A stretch of DNA of 48,716 bases from Porogramme epimiltina (GCA_900155495.1 FTLJ01000518.1:1-48716); one strand, 5' to 3'; counted from the first letter of the stretch, positions 22,907 to 35,622 are shown. Numbers and translations: made by a program. Notes: generated by a model not told the origin, from the sequence alone.

Positions 22907-25900
22907 ATGTCTACACCTCTAGACTCCCTCGTATTCTCGTTGGTCCCACGAGCGCGCCAAGACGAGCATCTCAAAAGACAGCTTGTCGCTCATTGTGAGG
23001 AGATCTTAAGCAGGTAAGGGTCACATCCTCTCTAGCGGAGTACCTCGTGTGGTCGCCCAATTCGTCAAGTGAGGATACGTTCAAGACTCATGGTGAACCG
23101 TAGTCATATAGGACACTCTGTGGAGAAGGATATTGGACACCTGGCGGACCTTATTAAGCGTTATCGTGAGTGTACATACCAATGCAGAGTGGCACGGTTG
23201 CTGGAACGGGCTGTAGTTTTGCAGACAACTTCTAGTAGCTCAAGCACTCTCCGATTCACAAATTTGCTCTCAAGATTACTGGAACAGGTAAACATAACAT
23301 AACTTACCATCGTCAGTACATCTTATGGAAGGGGTGGATATCAGCCCGTCTTGAACAGAAAGCATGCGTCCCTCCAGTTCCTCTACTCTCTCGCATCTAC
23401 GCCGGCACCGGCACCTCTCTCCACTTCTTTCCTCCCCTCCCTCGCGCCGCCTCCCCCATCTTCAAGACCATCGTCAAAGGCCACCACGCCAATAGAATCA
23501 CGGCCGCCTCAAAGGGGTCCGCGAGGCAAATCCAAAGCCGATATACTGAGGGAATATCGTCTGCAAACAGGTTTGTTAATTCGCGACGTGAGATACTCAC
23601 CTTGTTGTTAATATGATGCAAGGTCGACCGCATATACCCGAACAGCTAATTTTGCGCGATACACTTTACCTCCTGCAAGGGATATCTGGGAAATATGTCC
23701 AATTTTCTGTGAGTAAGGACACAGAACAGAACAAGGAGCTCGTATTTGCTGAGGATCCCGTGAGCCCTTGTTCCTGAACTCTGTCTACTGGAAGCTGCTG
23801 ACACGATGAAGAAATACTATATCCCTGCACCTACTAGAGCTCTGATCCATCGACTAGCTGAAGTCGGTCACCTCTACCAACGCGTGGAATCATTCGTACA
23901 CGAGCGGGAAGGGAAAGTCGGGGTGGGCATGATCGAGCAAAGTCTCTGCCACCACCTTCAATCCCAGCTTACTGAGTACTATAGACTCATTGCGATTCTC
24001 GAGTCTCAGATGTCTACTGCCCCTCATTTACATGACGAAGATCGTTCAAATGGCGTCGAGGAGGACCAGGCGCGCGATGAAGAAACAGGTCTGACCCTCA
24101 AAAGACTGGATGTCTGGATCGAGGACTGGAGGCTACGTATGCGTATGATGAGTGTATGCGTAGAAGGCGCTCGGGGTACATCGACTTTTTCCAGGGGAAA
24201 TGTGTACTCATAGTGGCCGATTCCAGATGCACACGGCGGCGCTCTGGTCAACCTTATCCACGGTTATGCGGAGAACGGGGACCCTTTCATTCGGAAGTTC
24301 ACAAACCAGTTACTCGAGGAGGCGAGTCTTGAGGAGCAACTCCGATCGATAGATCTAATCATCTTCACAGGTGTCGAAACCATTCTTTGCAACCCTGCAC
24401 AAATGGCTCTTTTCTGGAGAACTCTACGATCCCTTTTCGGAGTTCTTCGTCGCCGTGGACCCCGAACTTGCACACTTGCAATACATGCAACCGACTTTGC
24501 AAGGTGTTGGACAACTCGCAAGTGACGGCGGTTTCGGCGGAGGTGACGTTGAAGACACGTCAGAAGAGCACGCTGGAGGCCTCCAACTATGGGAGCAGAA
24601 GTACCGCTTCCAGAAGGATATGCTCCCTGCATTCGTTGGGGAGACTTTTGGGCGTAAGGTGTGACATTTCCTCTAAATGTCAAACAAACCGACTAATGAA
24701 CTGGTCTCAGATATTCTCAACTGGGAAGAGCTTGAACTTCATCAGGTACAGTTGCCATGACAGTGATTGGGTTGCCACAAGAGAGAAGCTCAGCAACACG
24801 GGTGGTAGTGAGTGTTCGTGTTGACTATTTAACTCCAGGTCTAACGTCCACTTCAGCTCTGCAGTACAGTGACATTGTTGGGCTGGAACGATCCATCGAC
24901 ACCGCTTACCAGATTGCCAGTCAACGTCTCTTTGACGTGTTCTTTGAGAAATATCGTCTTCTGGACCATCTTCAGGCTCTGAAGAACTATCTTCTTCTCG
25001 GATATGGCGATTTTGTGGACCAGCTCATGGAGACCCTGGGGTGAGCAGGTCTGCGTTGGCATGGAGGTATATTTGCTGACTTCTCAACATAGTCCGAGCC
25101 TCTCGCGTCCCGCAAATGCGTTATATCGTCATAACCTCACCGCAACCCTGGAGTCTGCTCTCCGTTCATCGAATGCCCAGAACGACCCGCCTGATGTGCT
25201 CCGCCGGCTGGACGCCCGCATGCTCGAATACTCTCACGGGGAAATCGGCTGGGACGTTTTCACTCTGGAGTACAAAGTTGACGCGCCGATCGACACAGTA
25301 CTCGACCCCGCTGCTATTGTGAAGTACCTCAAGCTCTTTCATCATCTCTGGCAGGTCAAGCGGATCGGGAGCACGCTCAATACCACTTGGATGCGTGTCG
25401 CAGGCGGCGCGAAGACGTTCTTGCGCATACCAGGTACTTCTCGTTTGCTGCCAATTGCCATCTCAATTTAACGAGTGTCGTCCGAAATTTTCAGAGTTAG
25501 ACTACGACTGGCACCAAATTCGCCTTTTGATGGGCGAGATGATTCATTTCATCCGCCAGCTCGAGGCGTACTGTCACCTAGAGGTAATCGAGTGTTCGTG
25601 GCAGGACCTCTTCCAGTTTGTGCAGAAAAAGGAAGGCGATCTCGACGCGCTAATCGAGAACCACCGCGCATACTTGGACCGCATGGTGAAGAAGGTGCTC
25701 CTGCTTAGTCCCAAGGCCGGTCGTGAAGAGAATCTCCTCAACCAGGTTAGGGAGGTGTTCACCCTGATCCTACACTTTCGCGAGGCCACTGTGAGTAGAT
25801 TTCTTATCATCATCATAGACGGCGTGCCTTACGTTTGGACAGGACGATCTGTACAACTACTGCCTGTCAGAATCCGCAAGGCGAGACACAGAGAAGGATG

Positions 25901-26188
25901 CCGCCAGAGTGAGTGCCGTCAAATGCTGATTCAGACACCCATCCGTTTACATCCTAGCAGGGCGTTGTCACCCGCGTTGATCAAGGTTCAGACCGTCGTT
26001 ACACCCAGGAGTCGCTGCCAGACATTCTCGCACGCGTCAAGGATTACGGATCGTCATTTTCGGAGCGGGTGCAAACTATTGTGCAGGGCCTCACAACACA
26101 TCCAGACCTTGACTGCCGCTTTTTGGGGATCCGGCTGTCCTTCTCGGACTTCTATAAGACGAAGAAGGATCAACAGCTACGTGCTTGA
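22907..26188 (+). CDS. SPC98: Gamma-tubulin complex component 3 (Spc98/Alp6/GCP3)
   Basis: Subunit of the gamma-tubulin complex that nucleates microtubules at the spindle pole body. Thirteen exons: 22907-23013, 23074-23287, 23345-23570, 23623-23759, 23812-24175, 24227-24321, 24371-24658, 24711-24807, 24857-25040, 25093-25433, 25495-25790, 25843-25908, 25961-26188, giving about 880 aa. GRIP1 begins near EQLILRDTLYLLQGISGKY and includes SKPFFATLHKWLFSGELYDP. GRIP2 includes LKNYLLLGYGDFVDQLMETL, RRLDARMLEYSHGEIGWDVF and FLRIPELDYDWHQIRLLMGE. The order and wording of these blocks match GCP3 rather than GCP2 or GCP4. ATG 22907 was chosen because the ATG at 22896 is in another frame that soon closes. 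Intron 6 (24322-24370) has a GC donor. The last acceptor is an NAGNAG site, so one Gln may be variable. Confidence 0.94.
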
Positions 26189-26388
26189 TTATGTACGTCG
26201 GATAATCTTGAAGTTGTATTGAAATGCTAGTGTACCATGATCTTCATATTAGGCTTGGGATGTATATGTAACATAGCCCTAGCTTAACATTGGAATTCCT
26301 GCCTGTTTCTGAACACGGTAAAATGTTTGAAACTAGAATACATTGCGCAGACAAACGTGTAGAGATACATGGCGTCGATCCAGAATCC
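26189..26388. other. Convergent 3' spacer, GCP3 / CCC2
   Basis: Only 200 nt separate the stop codons of the two converging genes, so their 3' UTRs probably overlap or abut. Nothing else is seen. Confidence 0.6.
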
Positions 26389-29300
26389 TCAAGAGCTGCT
26401 CTGAATTTTCGGCTCACGATACAACCGCAGAAGAAGGGAGCTGCAGACAACAGACACGGAGCTGAAATGAGTTGGTCAGTGAGTAATCCCTAAGAAGGAC
26501 ACACAAATTACTCACGAAAGTGCCATGGCAAGTGATGCCCACACAGGAGAGAGCCGAGCATGGCCGGCAGGGTATACTACTCCTGCTGCTACTGGGACCG
26601 CGATGATGTTGTATACCGACGCCCAGAACTAGAAGAAAGTTTGGTTTAGACTTCTCAGCAACGACGGTTCCGCTGATCACTCACGAAGTTGAATTTGACG
26701 CGATTGAACACCGTCCGGGACAGGTCGGTCAAGGTCAAAAGGCCTCGGAGGTTCGACGACACGAGAATGAACGCCGCACTCGAAATTGCGACGTCACTCC
26801 CCGACCCAATCGCAATACCGACGTCTGCGGCAGCGAGGGCCGGCGCGTCGTTGATTCCGTCGCCGACCATTGCGACGATGCACCGCTCGTTGAGCCGCCG
26901 CCGGCCAAGGAGGCGTGACAGTCCGCGCTGAGGCCGCTTCTGGCCGACGCGCTGGAGCTGCTGGATTTGCTCAGCCTGTAGAAGTTCTAGGTCAGCGTCG
27001 AGAACTCGATACCGCCCATTGAACACGTGCCTTCTGGTGAGGAAGCACCTCGGCGATGACGTTCGTCTCCGGGATGCCCACCGAGCGCGCGACGGCCTTT
27101 GCGGTCACCGCGTTGTCGCCCGAGATCATCCACGTCCCAAGGCCCTGCGCCTGCAGACGCGCCAGGACCTCCTTCGCTTCTGGTCGTACAGGATCTGCCA
27201 CGGCGAAGGCCGCGTAAACGACAAATCCTGACGGAGAGCCCTCGTGCTCGCGGCGGACGGCGAGAAGCACGACGCTCTTTCCCTCTGACTTCCATGTGTC
27301 CAGCAGGCCAGAAACCCGTCCATCAAGCTGCGCGCCGTGCTCCGTCATCCAGGCCTCGTTCCCGATGACCGCCGTCGCCCGGAGGGAGGTAAATGACGCC
27401 TTGAGCCCGCGACCAGGAGTCTCCTCTATCGAAGTGCCCGCGTGGAATACCGCGCGGTTGGCCTCGCAGTAGGCGCGGATCGCGATGGCGAGTGGGTGCG
27501 CACTCGCCGACTCAATTTCGAGAGCGAGGCCGAGGATGTCCTCCCGCGTGAGTCCTTCTGGCTGCGCAGATACATCCGCGTCTGTGACGGAGGGCGCGCC
27601 GCCGGCGGTGAGCGTGCCCGTCTTGTCGAACACGATTACGTCAAGCTGCGCGGCTTCCTGGAACGCCTCGCCACCGCCGCGCGCGAGGATGCCGAACTTG
27701 GCGGCTAGCCCTGACCCGACGAGAAGAGCGGTTGGCGCAGCGAGACCGATACCGCACGGGCATGCGACGACGAAGACGGCGATAGCGAACTCAAGGGACC
27801 AGACGGCTGCGCGGTACTATGTGAGCGTCGTGCTTCTTTGGACGCCAAGATGTTGTACTTACCCCAACCACCAACTTCGATATCAAGGTAGTCCGCGGGC
27901 AATGCGCCGCCGAGCCCCAAGCCTAGCCAGATGACCCAGGTGGAAATCGCGAGGAGTGTGACCACGGGGACAAAATAGCCCGTTATGATGTCGACGACGC
28001 GTTCGATTGGGGCGCGACGCGACTGGCCCTCGCGGACGACTTTAACGACGTGGTCCAACCTATTGGATATGCTGGTGAGCGGAGTTCTTGTGGTCGTGCA
28101 CACACACTCACATCGTCTGGCCGCCGATTTCATCCACGCGAACGTCAACTACACCCGCCTTGTTGATCGTTCCCAGGAAGACTTTGTCGCCGAGTTGCTT
28201 CTTCACCAAGCGCGACTCGCCCGTTAGCGAGCTCTCATCGAATGCACCGCCGTCTCCCGATACGACAGTCCCGTCCGCGGGTGGGGTGGACCCGTGCAAG
28301 ACACGCACTACGTCTCCGACCTCGAGGAACTCTGTGTCAATGCGCTCGATACGCGTCCCTGCCTTGGTCGTCAGGTCCTGCGCTTCCGCCTCAGCATCTC
28401 CCTTCTCCAGGTCACCATCATGTCTGACAGAACTGGAGGATGTTTGGGAGAGCTCGACAGCTGTATCCGATTTAGTTACGACGAGAAGCGCAGACGACGG
28501 CCGCAGCTTGCCGAGAGCGGTAATGGCGTCCGCGGTACGTCCTTTGCTATAGCTTTCTAGGAAGCGACCTGGGAACCAGAAAAGTCTAGCGTTAACCCCA
28601 GATAATAGACTTGAAACTGAAGCGGGACATTACCAGCAATGAGGAACATCGTAAGGAGGACCACGGAGTCAAAATATGTCGTAGTGTCGCCCATGCCAGA
28701 CGGAGAAGGATCTTGTACGGCAGCGAGGGCAAGCAAGGCGATGGATGCAAAATAAGCTACTGCCACGCCGGTGGACACCTGATAAACCCACTGTCAGCCA
28801 ACTGTATTACGAGTAATAATGAAACTCTGTACGCACCAATAAGTTCATGCTTCCGAACCTGATAAACCGCTTCCATACAGGAACACGGCTGCCTTTGCGC
28901 CATAGGGCGTATATCTCCTTCAGACTCCGGCGATGGAACATCCCCGCGCTGTAGAACATCACCGGTGTAGCAAGGAAAAATAGGGCCCACTCCGCCCGGG
29001 ACGCGTTACCGGCCCACAGGGGTTCCTCGAGCCACATACGGGTAGGATTCTCGGCTGGAACAAGCGTCATGTAAACTATGCCGAGGATGAACGTAGGAAT
29101 GGCGGCGACAACAGAGAAAAGCAGACGCCACAGGAGGTGTCGCTGTTCACGCCGCTGCATATGGCGCGCGCGATCCTCGAGAGAGGGAGGCCGGTGGATG
29201 GCTGCTGTGAAGTTTGTCGACGGCTGTCCGGCCATAGAGATAGCTGCGACAATGGTGCGGATCGTGAGGTCGGGAGGCGAAGGCGTATAAGTGACTGTGA

Positions 29301-30694
29301 GAATCGGGTCCGTATGGGTGGTAAGAGGCTTGTTCACTACGACTTCCGGGCCTAACGTCCTCAGTGCGCGCATAACCTTTCCTGGACAGTGCCTGCATAT
29401 ATGTTTAGAAACAAACGAATGGAGAACTTGAACATCGGATACTCACGAGCAGAACATGCCGCCGATGTGCAGAGAGACGGTGCGTGGACCGACGACCTCA
29501 TCCTCCTCAGACGAGCCTACTGGTCGAAGGTCGACAACCTCGGCCTCGTAGCCCGCGTCATTGATCGCCTCCGTGAGCTGAGGCGCCACTTCTCGGTTGG
29601 GAATAACTGCTGTCGCTGAGTTGCTGATGAGGTTTACCACCACCTCGGATACTCCAGGAATATCCGTCAAAATTCCCGTCACTGTGTTGACGCAAGAGGC
29701 ACAGGTCATGCCCCCGACGGACATATCAACGCGTACGGGACCATCCTTTGGTTTGTCTGTGGCCAAAGCCTTCTTCTTCTGCGGCGGAGCATGGACTGGC
29801 TCTACGGTGACGACTTCCGCGGTGTACCCGACGTCCTCAATAGCGGACACGACCGTAGGGACAATTTCGGGGCTAGACACCGTAAGGGCAGCAGCGTTTC
29901 CGAGAACGTTGACGACGACGGCCGAGACCCCGGGGATGTCGGACACCGCCGAAGTAACTGCGTTGGAGCATGATGCGCAGGTCATGCCCCCCACCGAGAG
30001 CGTTACTCGGGCAGCCGTGGGAGGGGCGGCATCTGACCGCGCGGAAACGGCGGAAGGAGGTGCGAACTTCGCCTTCTCATCTATCGGCTTTTCTTTGGAC
30101 GCCTGGTGGTGAAACGTGTTTAGCTCGGACGTGGGGCCCCGCGATGAGAATAGCTGCGCTCACCATGCCTGCGTGTTCTCCGGACAGATGCTGGACGTCT
30201 GCTTCTTCAGCACGGCACTGCGCACAGTTGTCGAGGTGTTTCTTCCTATGCTGTCTGGGCGGGGGGACGCAAGAGAGGCCGTGTAGACTGTCGGACCAGA
30301 GCTGAGGGGCGTCCTGAGCCGTAGGGGTGGAGAGAATATCGTAGCCCGCTTCGTCTATCGTAGACTTGATGAGGTGTATGGAGAGCGCGCGAGGGTGTTG
30401 CACGGTGACCGACTGGGTGACGATAGACACGTCGACGGAGGATGGGGGAGGCGACAGCGATGTGAGGGCATCTTGTATCGTTTTAACGCAACTAGACGGG
30501 CCATGAGGGGGGTGGGAGGCAAGGCTCGAAGTGGTAACTGCTTACCTTCCGCAGTGAAGGTTGGACACAAAGACCGTAGTAGTGATCCCGCTGGTCTCCG
30601 GGTCCATGGCGGAAATTCCGCCGAGGCGAAGAGGACGGAGGGCGGCGCGTCGTGGGTCGGACATCTGACGGCTTGAAATACGGCTAGTCGTCAT
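26389..30694 (-). CDS. CCC2: Copper-transporting P1B-type ATPase (Ccc2/ATP7)
   Basis: Pumps Cu(I) into the late Golgi to metallate secreted copper enzymes such as Fet3 and laccases. Eleven exons: 30694-30546, 30491-30164, 30102-29447, 29392-28837, 28790-28634, 28568-28112, 28059-27863, 27806-27031, 26975-26685, 26628-26516, 26461-26389, giving about 1250 aa. Four N-terminal HMA metal-binding domains: a divergent LHCGSC (Cys 48/51), two GMTCASC, and GMFCSHC assembled across a splice site. Membrane region with [12 protein letters not shown] in TM6, the actuator TGES, DKTGT phosphorylation site, SAHPLA, GDGIND, YN in TM7 and MALSS in TM8. Metal ligands of a Cu(I) pump are therefore present. The acceptor at 27807 restores [13 protein letters not shown]. 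The intron 26976-27030 needs a GC donor to give VLPHQKAEQIQQL. The gene is head to head with VIP1. Confidence 0.95.
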
Positions 30695-31205
30695 CTTCGG
30701 CTGGTGAGAGGACGGGAGAAGGCGTGGGTGTTGATTGTCGAGGATATGTCGGGCTGTCGGCAGGACTACGAGAGAAGGTCATTATATAAAGTCGGGAGGA
30801 GGAGGGCCTCGGACAGCGAGACGCGGCGGCGTTGGTCATCGGCGCGTCCAGAAAATGCCTCATCCTCGGCGTCTATGGCTCCGTTCGATCGTCATTGGCT
30901 CCCCATTGGTCGCAAAAACACCTCACCGGATCTGTCAACAGCCCATTAGTCAGATCTCAGATCTCCGGGCGCTCCCTACCCGCTTATGTCATCTGCCATA
31001 ATGGTCGACGCGACTGTGGCTGACTCCAGCGCCTGTGGCGTTTGGCACCTCAGGCGTGCTCTGCACACGACCACCACCACTCCGACCGCCTGCCTCCCTC
31101 GACGGCGCTGAACGCCCTTTTAGAACACGAGTAACGCCCCCGATACGCCTCCAAGTCAAGACCACTCTGTAGCATAGCCTTTTCACCTCTATCTGCCTCT
31201 ACACT
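30695..31205. other. Divergent promoter region, CCC2 / VIP1
   Basis: This 511-nt gap separates the start codons of two divergent genes. Apart from the TATA box on the CCC2 side, no clear element is seen. Confidence 0.55.
30782..30788 (-). promoter_or_regulatory. TATA box of the copper ATPase gene
   Basis: TATATAA on the minus strand, 88-94 nt upstream of the proposed ATG at 30694, in the 511-nt region shared with VIP1. The sequence is a strong TATA match; its use is inferred from position. Confidence 0.5.
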
Positions 31206-34200
31206 ATGGCCGAACTCGGCTCTCTTGTCTATTCTCCTGAACGATCTCCTCTCTCGGCATCCGCGCCAAGATCTTCAACCCCCTCCCCCAACGGTTCCCA
31301 TTCAGACCTTTCTGCGATCACGGACCATGCAAGACCACCCATCATTCTTGGTATATGCGCCATGGACGTCAAAGCGCGGTCAAAAGCTATGCGCGAGATC
31401 CTGACCCGATTGGTAGAGCGGTCTAATGGGGCCATCGAGGTTAAGGTTTTCGGCGACAAAGTCATCCTTGATGAAGGTACCGTCAACCCGCGATCTATCT
31501 CCATTTTGACACAACTCACCTAATAACGTCTAGACGTGGAGAACTGGCCGCGCTGCGATGTTCTCATCTCTTTCTTTTCCACCGACTTCCCCCTCGACAA
31601 AGCTATCTCCTACGTCAAACTGCGGAACCCGTATTGCATCAACGACTTGCCTCCACAGGCTCTCCTGTGGGACAGACGTCTTGTTGGGGCTATGCTCGAC
31701 CATCTCAAGGTCCCGACACCCCGGCGCCTAGAGGTGTCTCGCGATGGGGGCCCGAAGGTGGACGACGAGCTCCGCAATCTCATGAAGAAGAAAATTGGCA
31801 TTTCTCTTGGCGGGTTTCAAGTCACGCCTGAAGTGACCATGACCCCGGACGGCGACTCCATTATCATCGACGGGAAAGTCATGGAAAAGCCATTCGTCGA
31901 GAAGCCTGTCAGCGGAGAAGACCATAACGTATACATCTATTTCCGTGGTGGAGGCGGCCGACGGCTATTTCGCAAGGTATGATCACAAGTTAATCCACGT
32001 GTTCACCTTCATGTGCCTTATCGTCGAATTCGCAGGTCGGCAACAAGTCGAGCGAGCTTGATCCCCAGCTGAACTTTCCACGGACCGATGGATCGTACAT
32101 CTATGAGAAATTCGTGGATGTTGACAATTCAGAGGACATCAAGGTCTACACCGTGGGCCATGACTACACCCATGCAGAAACCCGCAAGTCGCCATTCGTG
32201 GATGGCGTGGTGCGCCGTAATACGGAAGGAAAGGAAATCCGGTAAGCCTGAAAATTGGGTCTTGTCACGTAAATTTCTCACTGTCACGTCAAGGTTCATT
32301 ACCCACCTGAGCGATGAGGAAAGAACGTGGGCCGCTCGGATCAGCGATGGCTTCGGACAGAAGGTTTGCGGTTTTGACATGCTGCGCTGCGATGGCGGGA
32401 AGCGGAGTCAGGTTATCGACGTCAACGGATGGAGCTTCGTCAAGGGCAACGATACCTACTACGGTACGCATGAAACACCGCAGTGCGACATGATCTCTTA
32501 CCACGACATCCCTGCAGACAAGACCGCTGAGATCCTAGCATCTCTCTGCCTCCAAGTCGCCTCTTCACCGGAGCGGCCCCTACCCGCAGCAGAGGCGACT
32601 GTGGAAGAGCCCACGTGGTTGCTCAAAGCTAACGTCACGGTATTCCGGCATGCGGATCGGACGCCGAAACAGAAGTTGAAATTCAACTTCCCTATCGGTG
32701 AACGATGGACGCAACCCTTCGTCACTCTCCTCAACGGCGAGCGTGAGGAGATCATCCTCCGAGAACGCACCCAGCTCAACCTCATTGCAACCGCGGTCGA
32801 GGAGGCTAAGGGACTAGGCGCTGATGGCGAAGACCTAATCAAGCTCACTCAGCTGAACAACGCGCTCTTCAGCAAAATTGACCTGCCAGGCACGAAAGCT
32901 CAGCTAAAACCGGTTTACTCCAAGAAACAACCGGGACAGATCCGCAAACTCACGAAGCTGACACTCGTGTTCAAATGGGGCGGCGAATTCACCCATTCAG
33001 CGCGCTATCAGTCACGCGACCTCGGGGAGAACATGAAGAAGGATATCTCTATCATGAGTCCGTTTAGTTCCTCCACTCCGCTTGCTATATCCTCATACGC
33101 GCCATTCCAGATAAAGACATCCTCAGAAATGTCAGGGTATGTACCCAGCTTGACTTGCGTTATCGCTCACATACTGATTAGGAGCGCAGATCTATACATC
33201 CTCCGAGAGACGTGTCATCGCGTCCGCGGAAATCTTCGCTGCTGCGTTGTTCGATAACTCCCCCTCCAGCACTTCGAATTCCCTGTCACCCAACAGTGGG
33301 CCGCAGTCGTCACGATCCTCTACTGATGGCGGCTACGCTTCAAGCACTCATCATAACTCTAGCCAGCAGTTCAACTCCGACAACCGGTTTACCCCTCGTC
33401 GCGAGAACTCCATCCCGGCGCAGAAGCCACCAAAGCTCATCGTGCGCAAAGACCTTCTGGACGACTCTAATGCCGCCAAGGATCTCATGGACGACGTCAA
33501 GAAGCGGCTCAAGATCCTTTTGCGACCAGGCGAGCCTGAGAAGCGGCCTGAGCTTACATGGCCGAAGAGCATGAAGAAGGAGCCGGTGGAGGTCGTGAAG
33601 GAGGTCATCGAGCTCCTCTCCGCCTTCCGCGACATCATGCGCCGCAACTGGGAGACCATCGACGTGGACCGCATCCAGGAGCGCTGGTGCTGCGGCGACG
33701 AGCCGTGGCTCTTCCGCGAGCGCTGGGAGAAGCTCTTCGAGGACTTTTGCGACGTCAAGCAGGAGAAGTTCGACCCGAGCCGCGTCTCTGAGTTGTACGA
33801 CACTATCAAGTACTGCGCGCTGCACCACCGGATATTCCTCTTCTCGATCTTCAACGAACATGGGCGCACGGAGCCTGCTTCGCAGGACCGCCGGCTTCAT
33901 GAGCTGTATGGCCGCGCAAAAGCATTGTTCGACCTTGTCGCCCCGCAGGAATATGGAATCGAACCCGAAGAGAAGTGAGCTCTTCCCCCATTCGCTTCCC
34001 ATAAGAATGCATTGCTAATCATGACTCAAGGGAGGAAATTGGCGTTCTCACATCGCTTCCCCTCCTCCGCAACGTGGTTGGCGATTTGGAGCGTGCACGG
34101 AATAACGAAGAGTGCGGCCTGACTCTCTACTTCACGAAAGAGAGCCATATCCACACACTCGTCAACCTGGTTCTCCTTTCGGGCCTGCCTATCGCTAACC

Positions 34201-34678
34201 GTCGCATCCCGGAGCTCGATTACTGTGTACGTATCCTTTATCGTTATCTTCGGACCCGAACTCACTCAGTCCTTCTTCGATGGGACATCCGTGTAGTCTC
34301 ATGTCACGTAAGCGTTCATTTACACTCCAATTCAGAAAGACGTGATGCTAACATTTTGATCCTAGGTTTGAGCTCTATGAACGTAATCACGGGCGAGGCA
34401 AGTCCGACAAGGAGTATTCGATCAAGCTCTCCCTCTCTGAGGGCGCGCACTCCTCCAACGTGCTCGACTCGGCCCTCGACGCCCGCCACTCGCTCAACGT
34501 GCAGCCCCGTCGCAAGCTCACACAGCACTTGCCCTACCCGCTCGTCATCGAGCGCCTCTCGAAGCACTTTGGTCGCGTCTCCGAGGACGACGATACGGGC
34601 CCGGACACGCCTTTCGAGACGATCGACCCTCTCAACGCCCCCGTCGCCACTTCCTCCACACCGGCGGGCGACCCTTGA
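31206..34678 (+). CDS. VIP1: Inositol hexakisphosphate/diphosphoinositol kinase Vip1/Asp1 (PPIP5K)
   Basis: Bifunctional enzyme: the N-terminal ATP-grasp kinase makes 1-InsP7/InsP8 and the C-terminal histidine-acid-phosphatase-like domain removes the same phosphate. It acts in the cytosol on phosphate signalling, polarity and microtubules. Ten exons: 31206-31476, 31534-31976, 32036-32241, 32294-32463, 32518-33057, 33111-33136, 33190-33974, 34031-34226, 34297-34307, 34366-34678, giving 986 aa. Kinase domain ~45-390 ([41 protein letters not shown]...[14 protein letters not shown]). Phosphatase domain from ~405 ([14 protein letters not shown]) carrying a ~65-residue Ser/Asn-rich insertion near 575-640. 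Exon 9 is 11 nt and completes LDYCSHVTFELYER. The stop is a TGA directly after GDP, and the same frame then stays open to 35005. The true end is therefore uncertain. Confidence 0.94.
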
Positions 34679-35005
34679 CTCGTGGTTGGGGGCTCGCGGG
34701 AGCCGCCTGCCGCGAACGCGCTCCCTCTCCCGGCCATCCCTGAGTTCTCGGGGGCGGCGCCCCGTCGGGAGAGCGTCAGCGAGACGTTGGTGTCGGCCCT
34801 CGCAGACTTCGGCCCCCATCCCTCCCAAGCCCCCCAGGAGACCGAGAAGGCGGGCGAGCAGCCTGTGGCGCCACCGCTGCTCGCGAGCCATTCGTTAGAC
34901 CCATGTTGCGCAAGCGCACCATGGTGCATCCCCGTTCCCTCTAGATTTTCACGTAGGCCACACTCTCCTAGCAAGACTCTGCCTAGTCGTGGGCGTGCGG
35001 CATGA
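34676..35005 (+). other. In-frame open extension after the VIP1 stop codon
   Basis: After the TGA at 34676-34678, the VIP1 frame continues for 108 sense codons to a TGA at 35003-35005. The first ~75 codons look coding: GC-rich third positions, and a Ser/Pro/Glu composition like a disordered tail (PEFSGAAPRRESVSETLVSA). The text around the stop reads GDP-stop-LVVGG. A single TGG-to-TGA change is one explanation. Translational readthrough or an intron removing the TGA are others. The last ~30 codons look less like coding sequence. No frame break other than the one stop is visible. Confidence 0.5.
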
Positions 35006-35622
35006 CCGAAGACCACTCCAGTTCCCGAGTAGATATCCTATTGTAGTTTCCTATTCAGTGTGCATCTTGATGGCCTATATCACTTACACAGTTTTCATCT
35101 CCAGGCACTCGAAAGTACATGTTTAGAATAGCAGCGTTCGCCCGTAATAGACTAAGAACTTCAATTAACTCCGACGCATCTAGTCGCAGAAGAAGGGAAT
35201 GCGCGTTAGATCGTTAAAACACCTCGGCCGAACCCTATTCTGATGAGCTATCTGAGAAAGTTGTTTTCTCCGCCTTCCACCCCACCGTAATCAAAACAGT
35301 TCTTACGGTAAGGAACTTCAAATTCCCTCCACTCCCCCAGCAGCCTGACCATCCAACTTAGCTCAGCGATTCATGTCATCCAATACCGGCCAGGTTCCAC
35401 AGCTGCTCATAATGGTTCCAACGCATATGCTCTGATGGTCAATCCGGCGGGAGGTACCAACGTTCCCGCAATAGTCCCTCTGGTAGAGAACTTTGCCTTC
35501 CTCTTGCTTTCCTAGTCGTCCTGAAACCAGAGGTTAATGAGTCAGACCGAGTCCGCCTCCCCTCGGTTAGCCTGTGGCGCGCGCTCTGCTATGGCATCAA
35601 CATGGTTAGTTCTTCGACCCGT
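35006..35622. other. Convergent 3' spacer, VIP1 / F-box gene
   Basis: About 600 nt of lower-GC sequence between the converging genes. No exon, RNA gene or repeat is recognised. Confidence 0.5.

Noticed and set aside
23166..23187. Apparent 22-nt intron in GCP3
   Set aside because: It is too short to splice and unnecessary; the frame reads through it and continues the protein.
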